Source: Planctomycetales bacterium
GTDB lineage: Bacteria; Planctomycetota; UBA11346
DNA length: 14,477 nt
Direction: 5' to 3'
Assembly: GCA_025362255.1 (NCBI GenBank)
Contig: JANYGY010000235.1
Location: 1 to 14,477, forward strand
The translations under genes and the position numbers were made by a program. The notes beneath the pieces are model-generated. The model did not search any database. It was not told the DNA's origin and worked only from the letters and a program-made list of their open reading frames with translations. How positions within the stretch are numbered: the stretch's first letter is position 1; each line of letters opens with the position of its first letter. Of this stretch, positions 1 to 7,780 are shown one piece after another.

Positions 1-1
1 T

Positions 2-3000
2 GACGGAAATCGAACCTATTTATTTAACGATGTCGTTTCGTTTTCCGAAGTCAGCAGATATTCTATCACTGGTATCAACAGCCAGCGCGATTTAATGGCA
101 TTCGACAGCACGAATCTCCGATCTGTTGGCTTATATCAAACATTTATTTCTGGAGACAATAGTTATGATGCAACTGTCGTAACGCCAGAATGGATGAGCT
201 TTCTGGCATCTGAGGGCCTAACAAGTGGGGGTCCGTCCATAACTGGTGGAAATTTTGCTGATAAGCGTCAGTATAGTTTAGTAGATGAGCTCGGCTGGCT
301 AGCTAATGGCAGGTCGGTGGGTGGAGTTGGTAGTCTCGTGGCTACCCCCAACGGATCACCTCCATCAATTGATGGAGATGGTAATTTCACAGTTTACATT
401 CGCGAAGACACCCAACACATAGTCAACTACCGTCACGAAAATTATTCCACTCACAGAGACGAGCCCAACTATCTTGACGGTGGTGGATATGGTCCTTGGG
501 GGATGTACGAAAATGGCACTTACGTTGTTGCACGCGATCAGTGGATTCGCAGCTTTTTTATAGACATCCCTGGGTCCACTTATCACGAGGATCCCTATCG
601 AGATCGTTATGTCGATCTCACTGGTGACGGCAAACTCGATTTCCTCTGGCGTGAAGATTCTGGCAAGTTGTATGTTATCAGGGGCAACGGTGATGGCACA
701 TTTGGCAGCGGCGATTCTTCATCCTTCAAGACCCCCTACCTGACCGGGTACCGGGTCAACGGTGACGGTTCGTTGGCCTGGGCCGGTGTCCCTTGGACGA
801 CATTCCGCGGCTGGCAAGACCGCTACATGGACATCGATCTCGATGGACTCACAGACATAGTGATCGAGCCCAAAGACGCCACACATGGCGATACCCTCGA
901 TAATGCTCAGTGGTATTTCATGAATCGTGGTGACGGCAATTTCAACTCTGGTTTCCGGCTGTGGGACATCGAAGCCCGTCTCGCTGCCGGCAATGTCGGA
1001 TCCGTTGCCGCACTCATGGGCCTGCACCCCTCTGCCGATCTGGATGGCGATGGCCGTAAGGATCTGGTTCTTAATCTCTATGGCGACCAGTCGCGCATGC
1101 GCTTCGCCTTGGCCCAAGAAGACGAAAGTTTTGTCGACATCAGCGGCTTGAAGGATCTTAATGAAGACGGGACTTTAGACGCGCAGGTGATGGGTTCCGG
1201 TGCCATTTTGCTTCAAGTCGGCAATGGACGTCATATCGAAATGAGCCGACTCGACTCAGTGTCAAATTCCTGGGTAAATCAACTGGCCTATGACCAACGG
1301 ACAGATCTTAATGGCGATGGATTGACCGATGCCCGAGTTCTCTTGCCCGGAGGCAGCAACATTACCTGGTTCAATGACGGTAGAGGCTCTTTCTTATCAT
1401 CGCAACTCAATGGCTCAGATGGCCGAGGCCAGCAGGCACACCTCGACCGAGACGGATTGATTGATCTCGTTCAATACGATACTTTGGGCCGGATCTGGAC
1501 AGCTCTAGGTGACTCCGCCACCCCGAACTGGCTACGTCGTAACGATATTGAGGCCTTGGCAACCTGGGGCACCATGGATGACGGGCAGATCTGGGTGATC
1601 GATGTTTCTGGCGATGGAATCGCCGACATCGTCACTCTTGGCAATGATGGCAGAATGACCGAACGCCTAGGAACCGGTGAAAACTCTTTTGGCGGAATCA
1701 TTATCGATATTCGTCTTAATCTCGCCGCTGGCAGGCATGCCTGGTTTGGCGATAGCAACTCGGATGGATTGCCGGAACTTACCTACATCTCTGGCAACGG
1801 ATCACAGCAGTCCTTCGGATTTGATATTTATTCCGATGTCAATGGTGATGGCCGCATGGAGCGGATCACGAAGGCGGCGGATGGCTTGATGACTGCCACT
1901 TTCTACGATGCCGGCGGCAATACCGTCGTAGTCGCTGCTTCCCGGAAACAGGATGGAGTATCCACCCTGGGCACGAATTGGACGGTGGACATCAACGGGG
2001 ACGGTATTTCCGATCGTCTTTTTCAACGGGTCGATGTCGGCGATGACAATCCTCAGGGGACTCTTGTCGCGCTCGGTCAAAACGATGGGTCCTTTGCTCC
2101 TTCCTATCTGGTCCAAGGCTGGGATCCGATGCATCTGACCCTGTGGGGCGACACCAGCGGCGATGGTAAGGTTGATGCCGTGCTGGTGGCTCAGCGCAGT
2201 GGTGCGCGTACACTCTTTTTCGGGACTGGCGATGGCGCTGGGAATATCACATGGCGTGCTCAAAACATCAATCTGGGCACGGGCGACGGCACTTATACCC
2301 TTACAGATATCAACGGGGACGGCCGTAGCGAATTAGTGTTCACTGCGACCGATGGCACGATGAAGGCCGTTTTCATGGATGCCAATGGCACACCATGGCA
2401 GGTCGTCAACTCGCAGATTCAGGATGGAAAGCAAACCCTTGGTCGAACCTTTACAGTTGACGTGAATGGTGATGGGGTCGCTGATCGTATTTTCGAACGT
2501 ATCGATATCGGTGACAATCAACAGGCGAGTTTGGTCTCCCTCGGACAGACCAACGGTCGATTCTCGGAACCTTCGCTCGCGAATGGCTGGGGCAGCAACC
2601 ACCAAACACTATGGAGCGACATCACTGGTGACGGAAAAGCAGACGTCGTGCTGGTGTTCCAGCGCAGTGGGTTTCGCACCTTCAACATTGGAAAGGGCGA
2701 TGGCAACGCCGGTATCACCTGGACGCAGGGCGGTCTCAACCTGGGCACCGGTGACGGCATTTATGATCTCATCGACGTCAATGGAGATGGCCGCCAGGAA
2801 TTGGTTTTCACCGCCATCGACGGCGTAAAGAAAGCTGTCTTTTTTGGCACCAATGGTGAAACTTGGCTGATTGTCGATTCTCAGAAAATAAATGGTGTTG
2901 ATACTTTAGGTCGAACCTGGCTCGTCGATATCAACGGCGATGGAATCATTGACCGACTCTTCCAGCGCGTGGACGCCGGCGATAGCGGGTCGTCATCCAT

Positions 3001-4834
3001 TGTATCTTTTGGTCAAGTCGATGGGCATTTTTCAAATCCAATTTTGGCAAATGGATGGGACCCATCTCGTCAGACCCTGTGGGGGGACATCACCGGCGAC
3101 GGTATGGCTGATGCGGTCCTGGTGATTCAGCGCAGCGGATTGCGGACCATGAACATCGGGGTGGGCGATGGCGCTGCCGGCATAACTTGGTCTCAGACCA
3201 ATCTCAGTTTCGGGACCGGAGACGGCAGCTATGCCCTTGCTGATCTCAATGGAGATGGCCATATGGAACTGGTCTTCACGGCTACCACGGGGTCGTCGAA
3301 GGCGGTGTTCTTCAAAAATGATGGCTCGGTTGATTTCGCTCTCGACAGCATTACGGAAAAAGGAGAGACGACGTTCGGTCATTTCACCCTCGCTGACGTC
3401 AACGGCGACGGTTTGCTAGATAGCGTGGTCATGCCGATGACCGGTCTAGGTGTGGCAACCTGGGCCAAGATCGCATACGGCCAAAATGATGGTCGTTTCG
3501 GCAGCCTCCAGGATTTCAGCAATGACCTTGGATCCGCACACCTGCCGCTCATTGGTGATGTCACCGGCGACGGTAAAGCGGATTTGATCTGGATCGAATC
3601 CGAAGGCTGGAATCGAGGTATTGATGGACAGGTAACTGTCGCGACTGGAATAACAGGAGGTGGCTACCGCGGCAATCCGGGGTGGGATGGCTCAGGTACA
3701 TTCAGCCTGATCGATATCAACGGTGATCGGAGACAAGAACTCGTTCGCACAGCTGCCGATGGCACGATGAAAGCAGTGTTCTTCGCTCCCGACGGTACCT
3801 GGGGTTTTTCGTTGGACAGTGTTGCCGTCGATGGGGCGCAATCATTTGGCCAATCCGTTCTCACGGATGTCAATGGCGACGGTTGGCTCGACAGCTTGCT
3901 GTTATCCCCGACTCGCCAGGGAGCCAGCTCCTGGGCTGCGGTAGCCTATGGCCAAGCTAATGGTTCGTTCACACCGGTGCAGATGCTCAACGATTCGCTC
4001 GGTTTTGCGCGAACCTCCTTGGTCGGCGACGTAACTGGCGATGGCAAGGCGGACCTAGTATGGGTCGAGACGAAAGGCTGGAATCGTGGTATTGACGGAA
4101 AGGTCTGGGTGTTGAGTGGTTTCAACACGTGGACTTACGCGGACATTCCTGGATTTGATGGAACAGGGTCCTTTTCACTTCAAGACCTCGATGGCAACGG
4201 AGTCAATGAATTGGTAAATGACCCTCTCAATGGTGGCGCCCTGAAAGTCCTCTACTTTGATGGAAACGGTAAACCTTTAGGCGGCATCTCCGCGGTGATT
4301 CGCGACGCCACCCGGAATGGCGGTGATTTAGCCGATTCATTGCGGGTCGACACTGGCACAATCGGTACACTTTTCGGAAATGCGGGTAATGACATGCTTA
4401 ATGGCTCGTCATTCAATGACGTTCTCGATGGTGGATCCGGTAGTAATCGACTGCGTGGTGGGTTAGGAAATGACACTTACATGGTCGGTAAGGGTGATGA
4501 TTTCATCAGCGATATTGGCGGTGCGCGCGATACGTTGAATATGGGTTCATTTCAATTCAGCGAACTGGTTATGTCGCGTGACAATGATGATTTGTCGATT
4601 CAAGTGGCTTCACAGCCTCAGATCAAAGCCACCGTCAGAGGTCAATTCCAAGCTGATGGGACGCGTGCGATCGAGCGACTTCAAGTCAGCGGATCCGACG
4701 TGTCTGTTGCCCAGCTCATACAGGCAATGAGTGCGTTCGGGGCGACCGGCAGCTCTTGGACCGTAGATCTCAGCAAGCCCACGGCTGCAGTGGGAACGAT
4801 GAAGGCTCTTTCATTGGCAGGAATGCGGACGTGA
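2..4834 (+). CDS. Giant FG-GAP/VCBS-repeat, RTX-type secreted protein (5'-partial)
   Basis: A very long secreted calcium-binding protein, probably surface-bound or released. The frame is open to the window edge (first codon at base 2, no stop upstream of the ATG at 95), and the residues before that ATG read as normal protein, so 95 is internal and the true start with any N-terminal domain is missing; 1610 codons are visible. About nine irregular FG-GAP/VCBS calcium loops (pattern DxNGDGxxD/E) lie between roughly 610 and 1870, followed by five tandem 156-157-residue modules (1964 to about 4312) with three loops each. The C-terminus has glycine-aspartate RTX nonapeptides and a haemolysin-type tail, as in type I secretion substrates. 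No membrane segment is visible. Adhesion or matrix function is plausible but unproven. No transporter genes are in the window. The first kilobase is AT-richer than the modules. Confidence 0.9.
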   Translation, partial: DGNRTYLFNDVVSFSEVSRYSITGINSQRDLMAFDSTNLRSVGLYQTFISGDNSYDATVVTPEWMSFLASEGLTSGGPSITGGNFADKRQYSLVDELGWLANGRSVGGVGSLVATPNGSPPSIDGDGNFTVYIREDTQHIVNYRHENYSTHRDEPNYLDGGGYGPWGMYENGTYVVARDQWIRSFFIDIPGSTYHEDPYRDRYVDLTGDGKLDFLWREDSGKLYVIRGNGDGTFGSGDSSSFKTPYLTGYRVNGDGSLAWAGVPWTTFRGWQDRYMDIDLDGLTDIVIEPKDATHGDTLDNAQWYFMNRGDGNFNSGFRLWDIEARLAAGNVGSVAALMGLHPSADLDGDGRKDLVLNLYGDQSRMRFALAQEDESFVDISGLKDLNEDGTLDAQVMGSGAILLQVGNGRHIEMSRLDSVSNSWVNQLAYDQRTDLNGDGLTDARVLLPGGSNITWFNDGRGSFLSSQLNGSDGRGQQAHLDRDGLIDLVQYDTLGRIWTALGDSATPNWLRRNDIEALATWGTMDDGQIWVIDVSGDGIADIVTLGNDGRMTERLGTGENSFGGIIIDIRLNLAAGRHAWFGDSNSDGLPELTYISGNGSQQSFGFDIYSDVNGDGRMERITKAADGLMTATFYDAGGNTVVVAASRKQDGVSTLGTNWTVDINGDGISDRLFQRVDVGDDNPQGTLVALGQNDGSFAPSYLVQGWDPMHLTLWGDTSGDGKVDAVLVAQRSGARTLFFGTGDGAGNITWRAQNINLGTGDGTYTLTDINGDGRSELVFTATDGTMKAVFMDANGTPWQVVNSQIQDGKQTLGRTFTVDVNGDGVADRIFERIDIGDNQQASLVSLGQTNGRFSEPSLANGWGSNHQTLWSDITGDGKADVVLVFQRSGFRTFNIGKGDGNAGITWTQGGLNLGTGDGIYDLIDVNGDGRQELVFTAIDGVKKAVFFGTNGETWLIVDSQKINGVDTLGRTWLVDINGDGIIDRLFQRVDAGDSGSSSIVSFGQVDGHFSNPILANGWDPSRQTLWGDITGDGMADAVLVIQRSGLRTMNIGVGDGAAGITWSQTNLSFGTGDGSYALADLNGDGHMELVFTATTGSSKAVFFKNDGSVDFALDSITEKGETTFGHFTLADVNGDGLLDSVVMPMTGLGVATWAKIAYGQNDGRFGSLQDFSNDLGSAHLPLIGDVTGDGKADLIWIESEGWNRGIDGQVTVATGITGGGYRGNPGWDGSGTFSLIDINGDRRQELVRTAADGTMKAVFFAPDGTWGFSLDSVAVDGAQSFGQSVLTDVNGDGWLDSLLLSPTRQGASSWAAVAYGQANGSFTPVQMLNDSLGFARTSLVGDVTGDGKADLVWVETKGWNRGIDGKVWVLSGFNTWTYADIPGFDGTGSFSLQDLDGNGVNELVNDPLNGGALKVLYFDGNGKPLGGISAVIRDATRNGGDLADSLRVDTGTIGTLFGNAGNDMLNGSSFNDVLDGGSGSNRLRGGLGNDTYMVGKGDDFISDIGGARDTLNMGSFQFSELVMSRDNDDLSIQVASQPQIKATVRGQFQADGTRAIERLQVSGSDVSVAQLIQAMSAFGATGSSWTVDLSKPTAAVGTMKALSLAGMRT
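1964..3370 (+). repeat. Three type-A tandem modules of the FG-GAP protein
   Basis: Three consecutive protein modules start at 1964, 2435 and 2903 and are 157, 156 and 156 residues long. Each opens with TLG, then D(I/V)NGDGxxDRxFxR, then a GQxxGxF stretch, a central (D/G)xTSGDG or DITGDG loop followed by QRSGxRTxxxGxGDG, then a (N/S)xGTGDGxYxLxDxNGDGxxELVFTA loop and a KAVF strand. Each module therefore has three calcium-type loops. The near-constant length with divergent codons indicates old but in-register duplication under structural constraint, probably whole sets of beta-propeller blades. A half module ending about 1963 precedes the array. Confidence 0.85.
3371..4312 (+). repeat. Two type-B tandem modules of the FG-GAP protein
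   Basis: Two modules start at 3371 (157 residues) and 3842 (about 157 residues). They keep the same frame of three calcium loops as the preceding three modules but differ in the middle: the QRSGxRT segment is replaced by W(I/V)ExxGWNRGIDGxV, and the opening FxR segment is replaced by an unrelated stretch. In the first of the two, the third loop reads DINGDRRQE, so the usual glycine is an arginine; in the second, it reads DLDGNG. Those loops may bind calcium less well. The right end is approximate because the last unit fades into the linker before the RTX region. Confidence 0.8.
4366..4831 (+). other. RTX calcium-binding repeats and C-terminal type I secretion domain
   Basis: The last 155 or so residues of the giant protein change character. 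They begin with glycine-rich nonapeptides (GNAGNDMLNG, FNDVLDGGSG, RLRGGLGNDTYMVG), the pattern that forms a calcium-filled parallel beta-roll. These are followed by a segment with the haemolysin-related pattern: DTL, then SELVMSRDNDDLSI, then a hydrophobic strand and an IERLQV strand. RTX proteins carry an uncleaved secretion signal at the extreme C-terminus; here the end is alanine/serine/threonine-rich. Only about three to four nonapeptides are present, a short RTX block compared with classical toxins. No ABC transporter, membrane-fusion or outer-membrane partner is visible in the window. Confidence 0.8.
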
Positions 4835-5012
4835 GCTGAATAAAATTTGTCGGTAAGAAGTGAGTCACAGGGAAGATATTTCAACGATCTCTCCTGTGGC
4901 TGGTGAATGGGACATGCAAGTAATAGAGAGGTGGATCATACATTTTGAAGAAAAGACCATAGGTTAGCGATTTGGAACAGGTATTATTTGAGGTGATAAC
5001 TAATATAGAGTT
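4835..5012 (+). promoter_or_regulatory. Intergenic region upstream of araC with a weak sigma-70-like promoter
   Basis: This AT-rich 178-base gap separates the RTX gene from the regulator. A possible promoter is TTGGAA at 4972-4977, 17 bases, then GATAAC at 4995-5000; each box matches four of six consensus positions. That would start transcription only a few bases before the ATG at 5013. A Shine-Dalgarno-like AGGTGA at 4991-4996 lies 16 bases from the ATG, too far to be ideal, and would not be in such a transcript, so the two readings compete. CACAGG at 4866-4871 can pair with CCTGTG at 4893-4898, but no T-run follows. Confidence 0.2.
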
Positions 5013-5891
5013 ATGGTTCTATCATCTGATGTGCGTACGTGGACCGGCGAAACCAATGGCCGGGACCGGATATTCACTTTGTCTCGGCACCATCATTCGC
5101 CGGGCATCGGCTTCGCTGAACATAGCCATTGTTATCTCGAATGTTTTTGGATCGAAGCTGGTTCATATGCGCATGTCTTCAATGGCACGACCCAGACTCT
5201 GGTCGCCGGTGACCTTCTCTTTATCGGACTAAATGATCGGCACAGCGCGGTAGCGATCGGCGATTCTGGCGGAACCCTGCTGAATCTGGCTTTTCCGGCC
5301 GAGCGAATGATCGGTCTGGCGAATGATCTTGCTCAATCGTGGCCTTGGCGAGAACCGGCGACATCGCCATTCCCATTGAGCGCTAAACAATCCCAGCGTT
5401 TGCGTCAGTGGACCGAAGATCTGCAACCACCGTCGAATACCTTGCCTCTGCTGATCGGACTGGTTGCGGATCTGGCGCGGATCTACAACAATCATCAAGC
5501 TGGCGATCCACATATGCCGCCGTGGTTGGGTCTGGCGATCAGTACATTCCGCGACCTCGACCCCCTGCCGCCGGGCAACCTCGCTTTCATCACCTTGTGT
5601 GGCCGGTCATCAGCGCATGTCAGTCGCCACCTGCGGCAGATGACGGGGCTGACCACGACCAATTATCTCAATGGACTGCGACTGGAGCGTGCGGCCACCT
5701 GGCTGCGCTACACCACCAGCTCGGTGCAGACCATCGCCGAGCGCAGTGGAATGAACAATCTCCCGCATTTCTATCGTTGTTTCAGCGCCCGATTCGGCAT
5801 GACTCCGGCACATTTTCGGATGAGTTCCGACGATGTCAGCCTACCGACTTCGCGCATTTATCCGTCGAGTAGACTCGATTTTCTCGGCTAA
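5013..5891 (+). CDS. AraC-family transcriptional regulator with N-terminal cupin-like domain
   Basis: A 292-residue DNA-binding regulator of the usual AraC size. Residues about 20-95 look like the cupin sensing domain: a histidine-rich strand (HHHSPG, AEHSH), an aromatic strand, then GDLLFIGLNDRH, the usual ligand-pocket turn. Residues about 188-270 hold two helix-turn-helix motifs: SSAHVSRHLRQMTGL for the first, and SVQTIAERSGMNNLPHFYRCFSARFG with the typical F-x-R-x-F core and terminal TPAHFR for the second. The ligand is unknown; sugar- or metabolite-responsive members are common. It stands alone on the plus strand, between the RTX gene and the convergent operon, and neither neighbour is an obvious catabolic target. 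The ATG at 5013 is chosen because it begins just before the conserved region; no good Shine-Dalgarno sequence is at the right distance. Confidence 0.88.
   Translation: MVLSSDVRTWTGETNGRDRIFTLSRHHHSPGIGFAEHSHCYLECFWIEAGSYAHVFNGTTQTLVAGDLLFIGLNDRHSAVAIGDSGGTLLNLAFPAERMIGLANDLAQSWPWREPATSPFPLSAKQSQRLRQWTEDLQPPSNTLPLLIGLVADLARIYNNHQAGDPHMPPWLGLAISTFRDLDPLPPGNLAFITLCGRSSAHVSRHLRQMTGLTTTNYLNGLRLERAATWLRYTTSSVQTIAERSGMNNLPHFYRCFSARFGMTPAHFRMSSDDVSLPTSRIYPSSRLDFLG
5863..5886 (+). terminator. Possible intrinsic terminator inside the 3' end of araC
   Basis: TCGAG at 5865-5869 pairs with CTCGA at 5874-5878 around a four-base loop and is followed directly by TTTTCT. The hairpin lies in the last codons of araC, before its TAA at 5889-5891. 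The stem is short, so termination may be inefficient. It would limit read-through into the convergent operon, whose stop is only 18 bases away. Confidence 0.35.
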
Positions 5892-5909
5892 AATAACGTA
5901 GTAGTCAGC

Positions 5910-6644
5910 CTAGAAATGAAATGCCTGCTCGGCACTGCAGGCGCGACAGCGCAGTGCCTGATTCGACACATCTGCATCGATCCGGCTGCGCCCCGAATGG
6001 CGCCAGACCAATCGTTCGCCACACGCGCGGCAATCGGTGTGCTGGTGATGATCGTCATAGATTGCCGCCGTTGCCGGCAGCGACTGTCGCGCACCGACCA
6101 TCCATTGATCAAGTCGATCGGACTCTGCGGGACGCCGAGCGCACAGATGAATGGCGGCGGCGCGTGACCAGTCGAGCACCGGTACTGATTCATCGGTCAA
6201 TCCGATGAGAACCTCGACATGCCGGCCGGCGTCGAGAATGCGCTGAGCAAGAGCGGCTTGGTGCTGCGCGGTGACCAGCAACAGCCACGCATCAACGTGT
6301 GGCAACAAGGTCGCAAGCAGGTCAGCGTCACCACACCCAGGAGTAGCAACAACCAACGCAGCGGGGTTGGCTTCCACAATGACCGCTACTCCGCTTGGCT
6401 CACGCAGAGTGGAACTCCAAACCAAAGTCACCCCATCGAGCTTCTGTTTGGTGACTGCTTCGCGGATCAAAGAAGACGTCAGTGGGCGTTTGAACGTGTT
6501 GCGATCGACCGTCTGATCGCCCACGAAGTCAGCGCCATCCCGACTGCCGATCGCCAACATCCGGGCACCCGGTCGCCAATGAAAGAGTGGCAAGCGCTCG
6601 ATATTCTGCGGCACCACGGTAACCGCCCACGCGGTCTCACTCAT
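5910..6644 (-). CDS. Radical-SAM-like protein of the AmmeMemoRadiSam family lacking its FeS cysteines (apparent pseudoenzyme)
   Basis: A 244-residue protein that I read as a degenerate AmmeMemoRadiSam-type radical SAM protein. Residues 14-33 (NIERLPLFHWRPGARMLAIG) mirror the family stretch I recall as PIEKKPLYHFxPGSRxLSIG, which leads directly into the CxxxCxxC cluster site. Here that site reads GSRDGADFVGDQT: no cysteine, with only the following glutamine kept. Downstream order also fits: a DGVTLVW strand, VVATPGCGDADLLATLLPHVDA in place of the GNG/LLPYVDA region, DAGRHVEVLIGLTDESV for the next strand, and a C-terminal C205-x2-C208 ... C233-x2-C236 zinc-ribbon-like tail. The family's N-terminal cysteine region is absent. 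Its ATG overlaps the dus stop (ATGA), so translation is probably coupled. Radical chemistry is very unlikely without the cluster. AMMECR1 and Memo partners are not in the window. The family assignment is from memory of motifs. Confidence 0.6.
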   Translation of the reverse strand: MSETAWAVTVVPQNIERLPLFHWRPGARMLAIGSRDGADFVGDQTVDRNTFKRPLTSSLIREAVTKQKLDGVTLVWSSTLREPSGVAVIVEANPAALVVATPGCGDADLLATLLPHVDAWLLLVTAQHQAALAQRILDAGRHVEVLIGLTDESVPVLDWSRAAAIHLCARRPAESDRLDQWMVGARQSLPATAAIYDDHHQHTDCRACGERLVWRHSGRSRIDADVSNQALRCRACSAEQAFHF

Positions 6645-7762
6645 TCGCCGTGCTCGTTGTTGTGTTCGGCTGAACCACGCTCGAACAAATTGAGGTGCTC
6701 GACGTCACCATCTGCTCCGCCGCGTTCCAAATGGGTGAAAAAATCGTCGATCAAAGAATAAAAAGCCGGCGGTGTTTCAATCCGTTGGAAGCGGTCGCGA
6801 AACTTCCTCACTCCTGGTAGTCCGTTACAATAGAAGAACGTGTATTTGCGCATGACGCGAACGCCACGTTCCTCGCCGAACAGTCCCAGGATCAATTCGA
6901 AATGGCGGGCCAGCAAAGCTCGACGTTCGGAATAGGTCGGAAGATACGGTTCTCCGCCGGTCAGCTCGGCAATCAGATTGCGGAATAGCCAGGGATCGCC
7001 GCACGCCGCGCGACCGATCTGATACCCGTCAGCACCGGCCTCGTCCTTGGCGGCACGGATGGCTGCGGCCGTTTCCATCGATCCATTGGCGATCACCGGT
7101 ACTCGACCTCCGGTGAGCCGATTGGACAACTCTTTGACCTCACGGACTCCACTCAGATCAACTGGAACCCCGTGCTTCGATTCTCCGGTCCGGGCGTGAA
7201 CGAACAAAGCATCGGCCCCATTCTCAATCGCGGCCTGCGCTACATCGAGCATGTTACGATTCTGCGCGTCATAGCCGAGGCGCATCTTTACCGTCACCGG
7301 TTTTTTGGGCGACACGGCGGCGCGCATGGCTTTGACCACTGCTCCGACCTGCGCTGGTTCGCGCATCAACGCCACCCCGCAACCGGACTGTTTCGCCTTT
7401 TTGACCGGACATCCACAGTTGAGATCGATCAGATCAGCCCCGGCCCGATCAAGTGCCGCCGCGGTCGCCGCACACAGGTCCGGCTCGCGGCCGTAGACTT
7501 GCATCGCCAACGGTTTTTCCTGGGGAACGTTTTGGGTCAAAATGCGGAAGCGTGATTCATTCTGGGTGCCAGGGTTGCCCAGGGCGGCGACCATTTCCGT
7601 CGCGACCAAGCCACAGCCCCCGACTTCCTTGGCGATCAGGCGGAATGCTACATTGGTGAAACCCGCCATCGGGGCGAGACACAGATTGTTCCGCAGTCTC
7701 ATCCGGCCGATCATCAGCGGGTGCAGGTAACGGTTGTCGACAATCTCGGGGGCAGCATCCAT
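6641..7762 (-). CDS. dus: tRNA-dihydrouridine synthase (DusB-like)
   Basis: A flavin enzyme that reduces specific uridines of tRNA to dihydrouridine using NADPH in the cytoplasm. In 373 residues it shows the FMN-barrel start APMAGFT (30-36), the catalytic block DLNCGCPVKK with Cys118 of GCP as the expected proton donor, KMRLG (159-163), HARTGE (189-194), VIANG (223-227) and GRAACGDPWLF (250-260), followed by the helical tRNA-binding domain with a GERG motif (297-300). The extra C-terminal tail of about 40 residues is charged and unrecognised. Two deviations from the common family pattern are SGCGVALM where GAG is usual, and ANGSM where GNGDI is usual. The gene starts 18 bases after the upstream stop without a visible Shine-Dalgarno sequence and overlaps the next gene by four bases. 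Which uridine is modified cannot be told from sequence alone. Confidence 0.93.
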   Translation of the reverse strand: MDAAPEIVDNRYLHPLMIGRMRLRNNLCLAPMAGFTNVAFRLIAKEVGGCGLVATEMVAALGNPGTQNESRFRILTQNVPQEKPLAMQVYGREPDLCAATAAALDRAGADLIDLNCGCPVKKAKQSGCGVALMREPAQVGAVVKAMRAAVSPKKPVTVKMRLGYDAQNRNMLDVAQAAIENGADALFVHARTGESKHGVPVDLSGVREVKELSNRLTGGRVPVIANGSMETAAAIRAAKDEAGADGYQIGRAACGDPWLFRNLIAELTGGEPYLPTYSERRALLARHFELILGLFGEERGVRVMRKYTFFYCNGLPGVRKFRDRFQRIETPPAFYSLIDDFFTHLERGGADGDVEHLNLFERGSAEHNNEHGE

Positions 7763-7780
7763 GGGCGCGGAAATCTTTGC

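Noticed and set aside
719..1117. 132-residue minus-strand frame inside the RTX gene
   Set aside because: It arises from the regular GAT/GGC codon pattern of the calcium loops read in the opposite sense; similar shadow frames occur at each module.
1964..4312. CRISPR-like array or dockerin repeats
   Set aside because: The repeats are coding modules about 470 bases long with FG-GAP-type loops, not short DNA repeats with spacers, and they lack the paired 22-residue layout of dockerins.
4835..4900. Intrinsic terminator after the RTX gene
   Set aside because: The CACAGG/CCTGTG stem has a 21-base loop and no following T-run.
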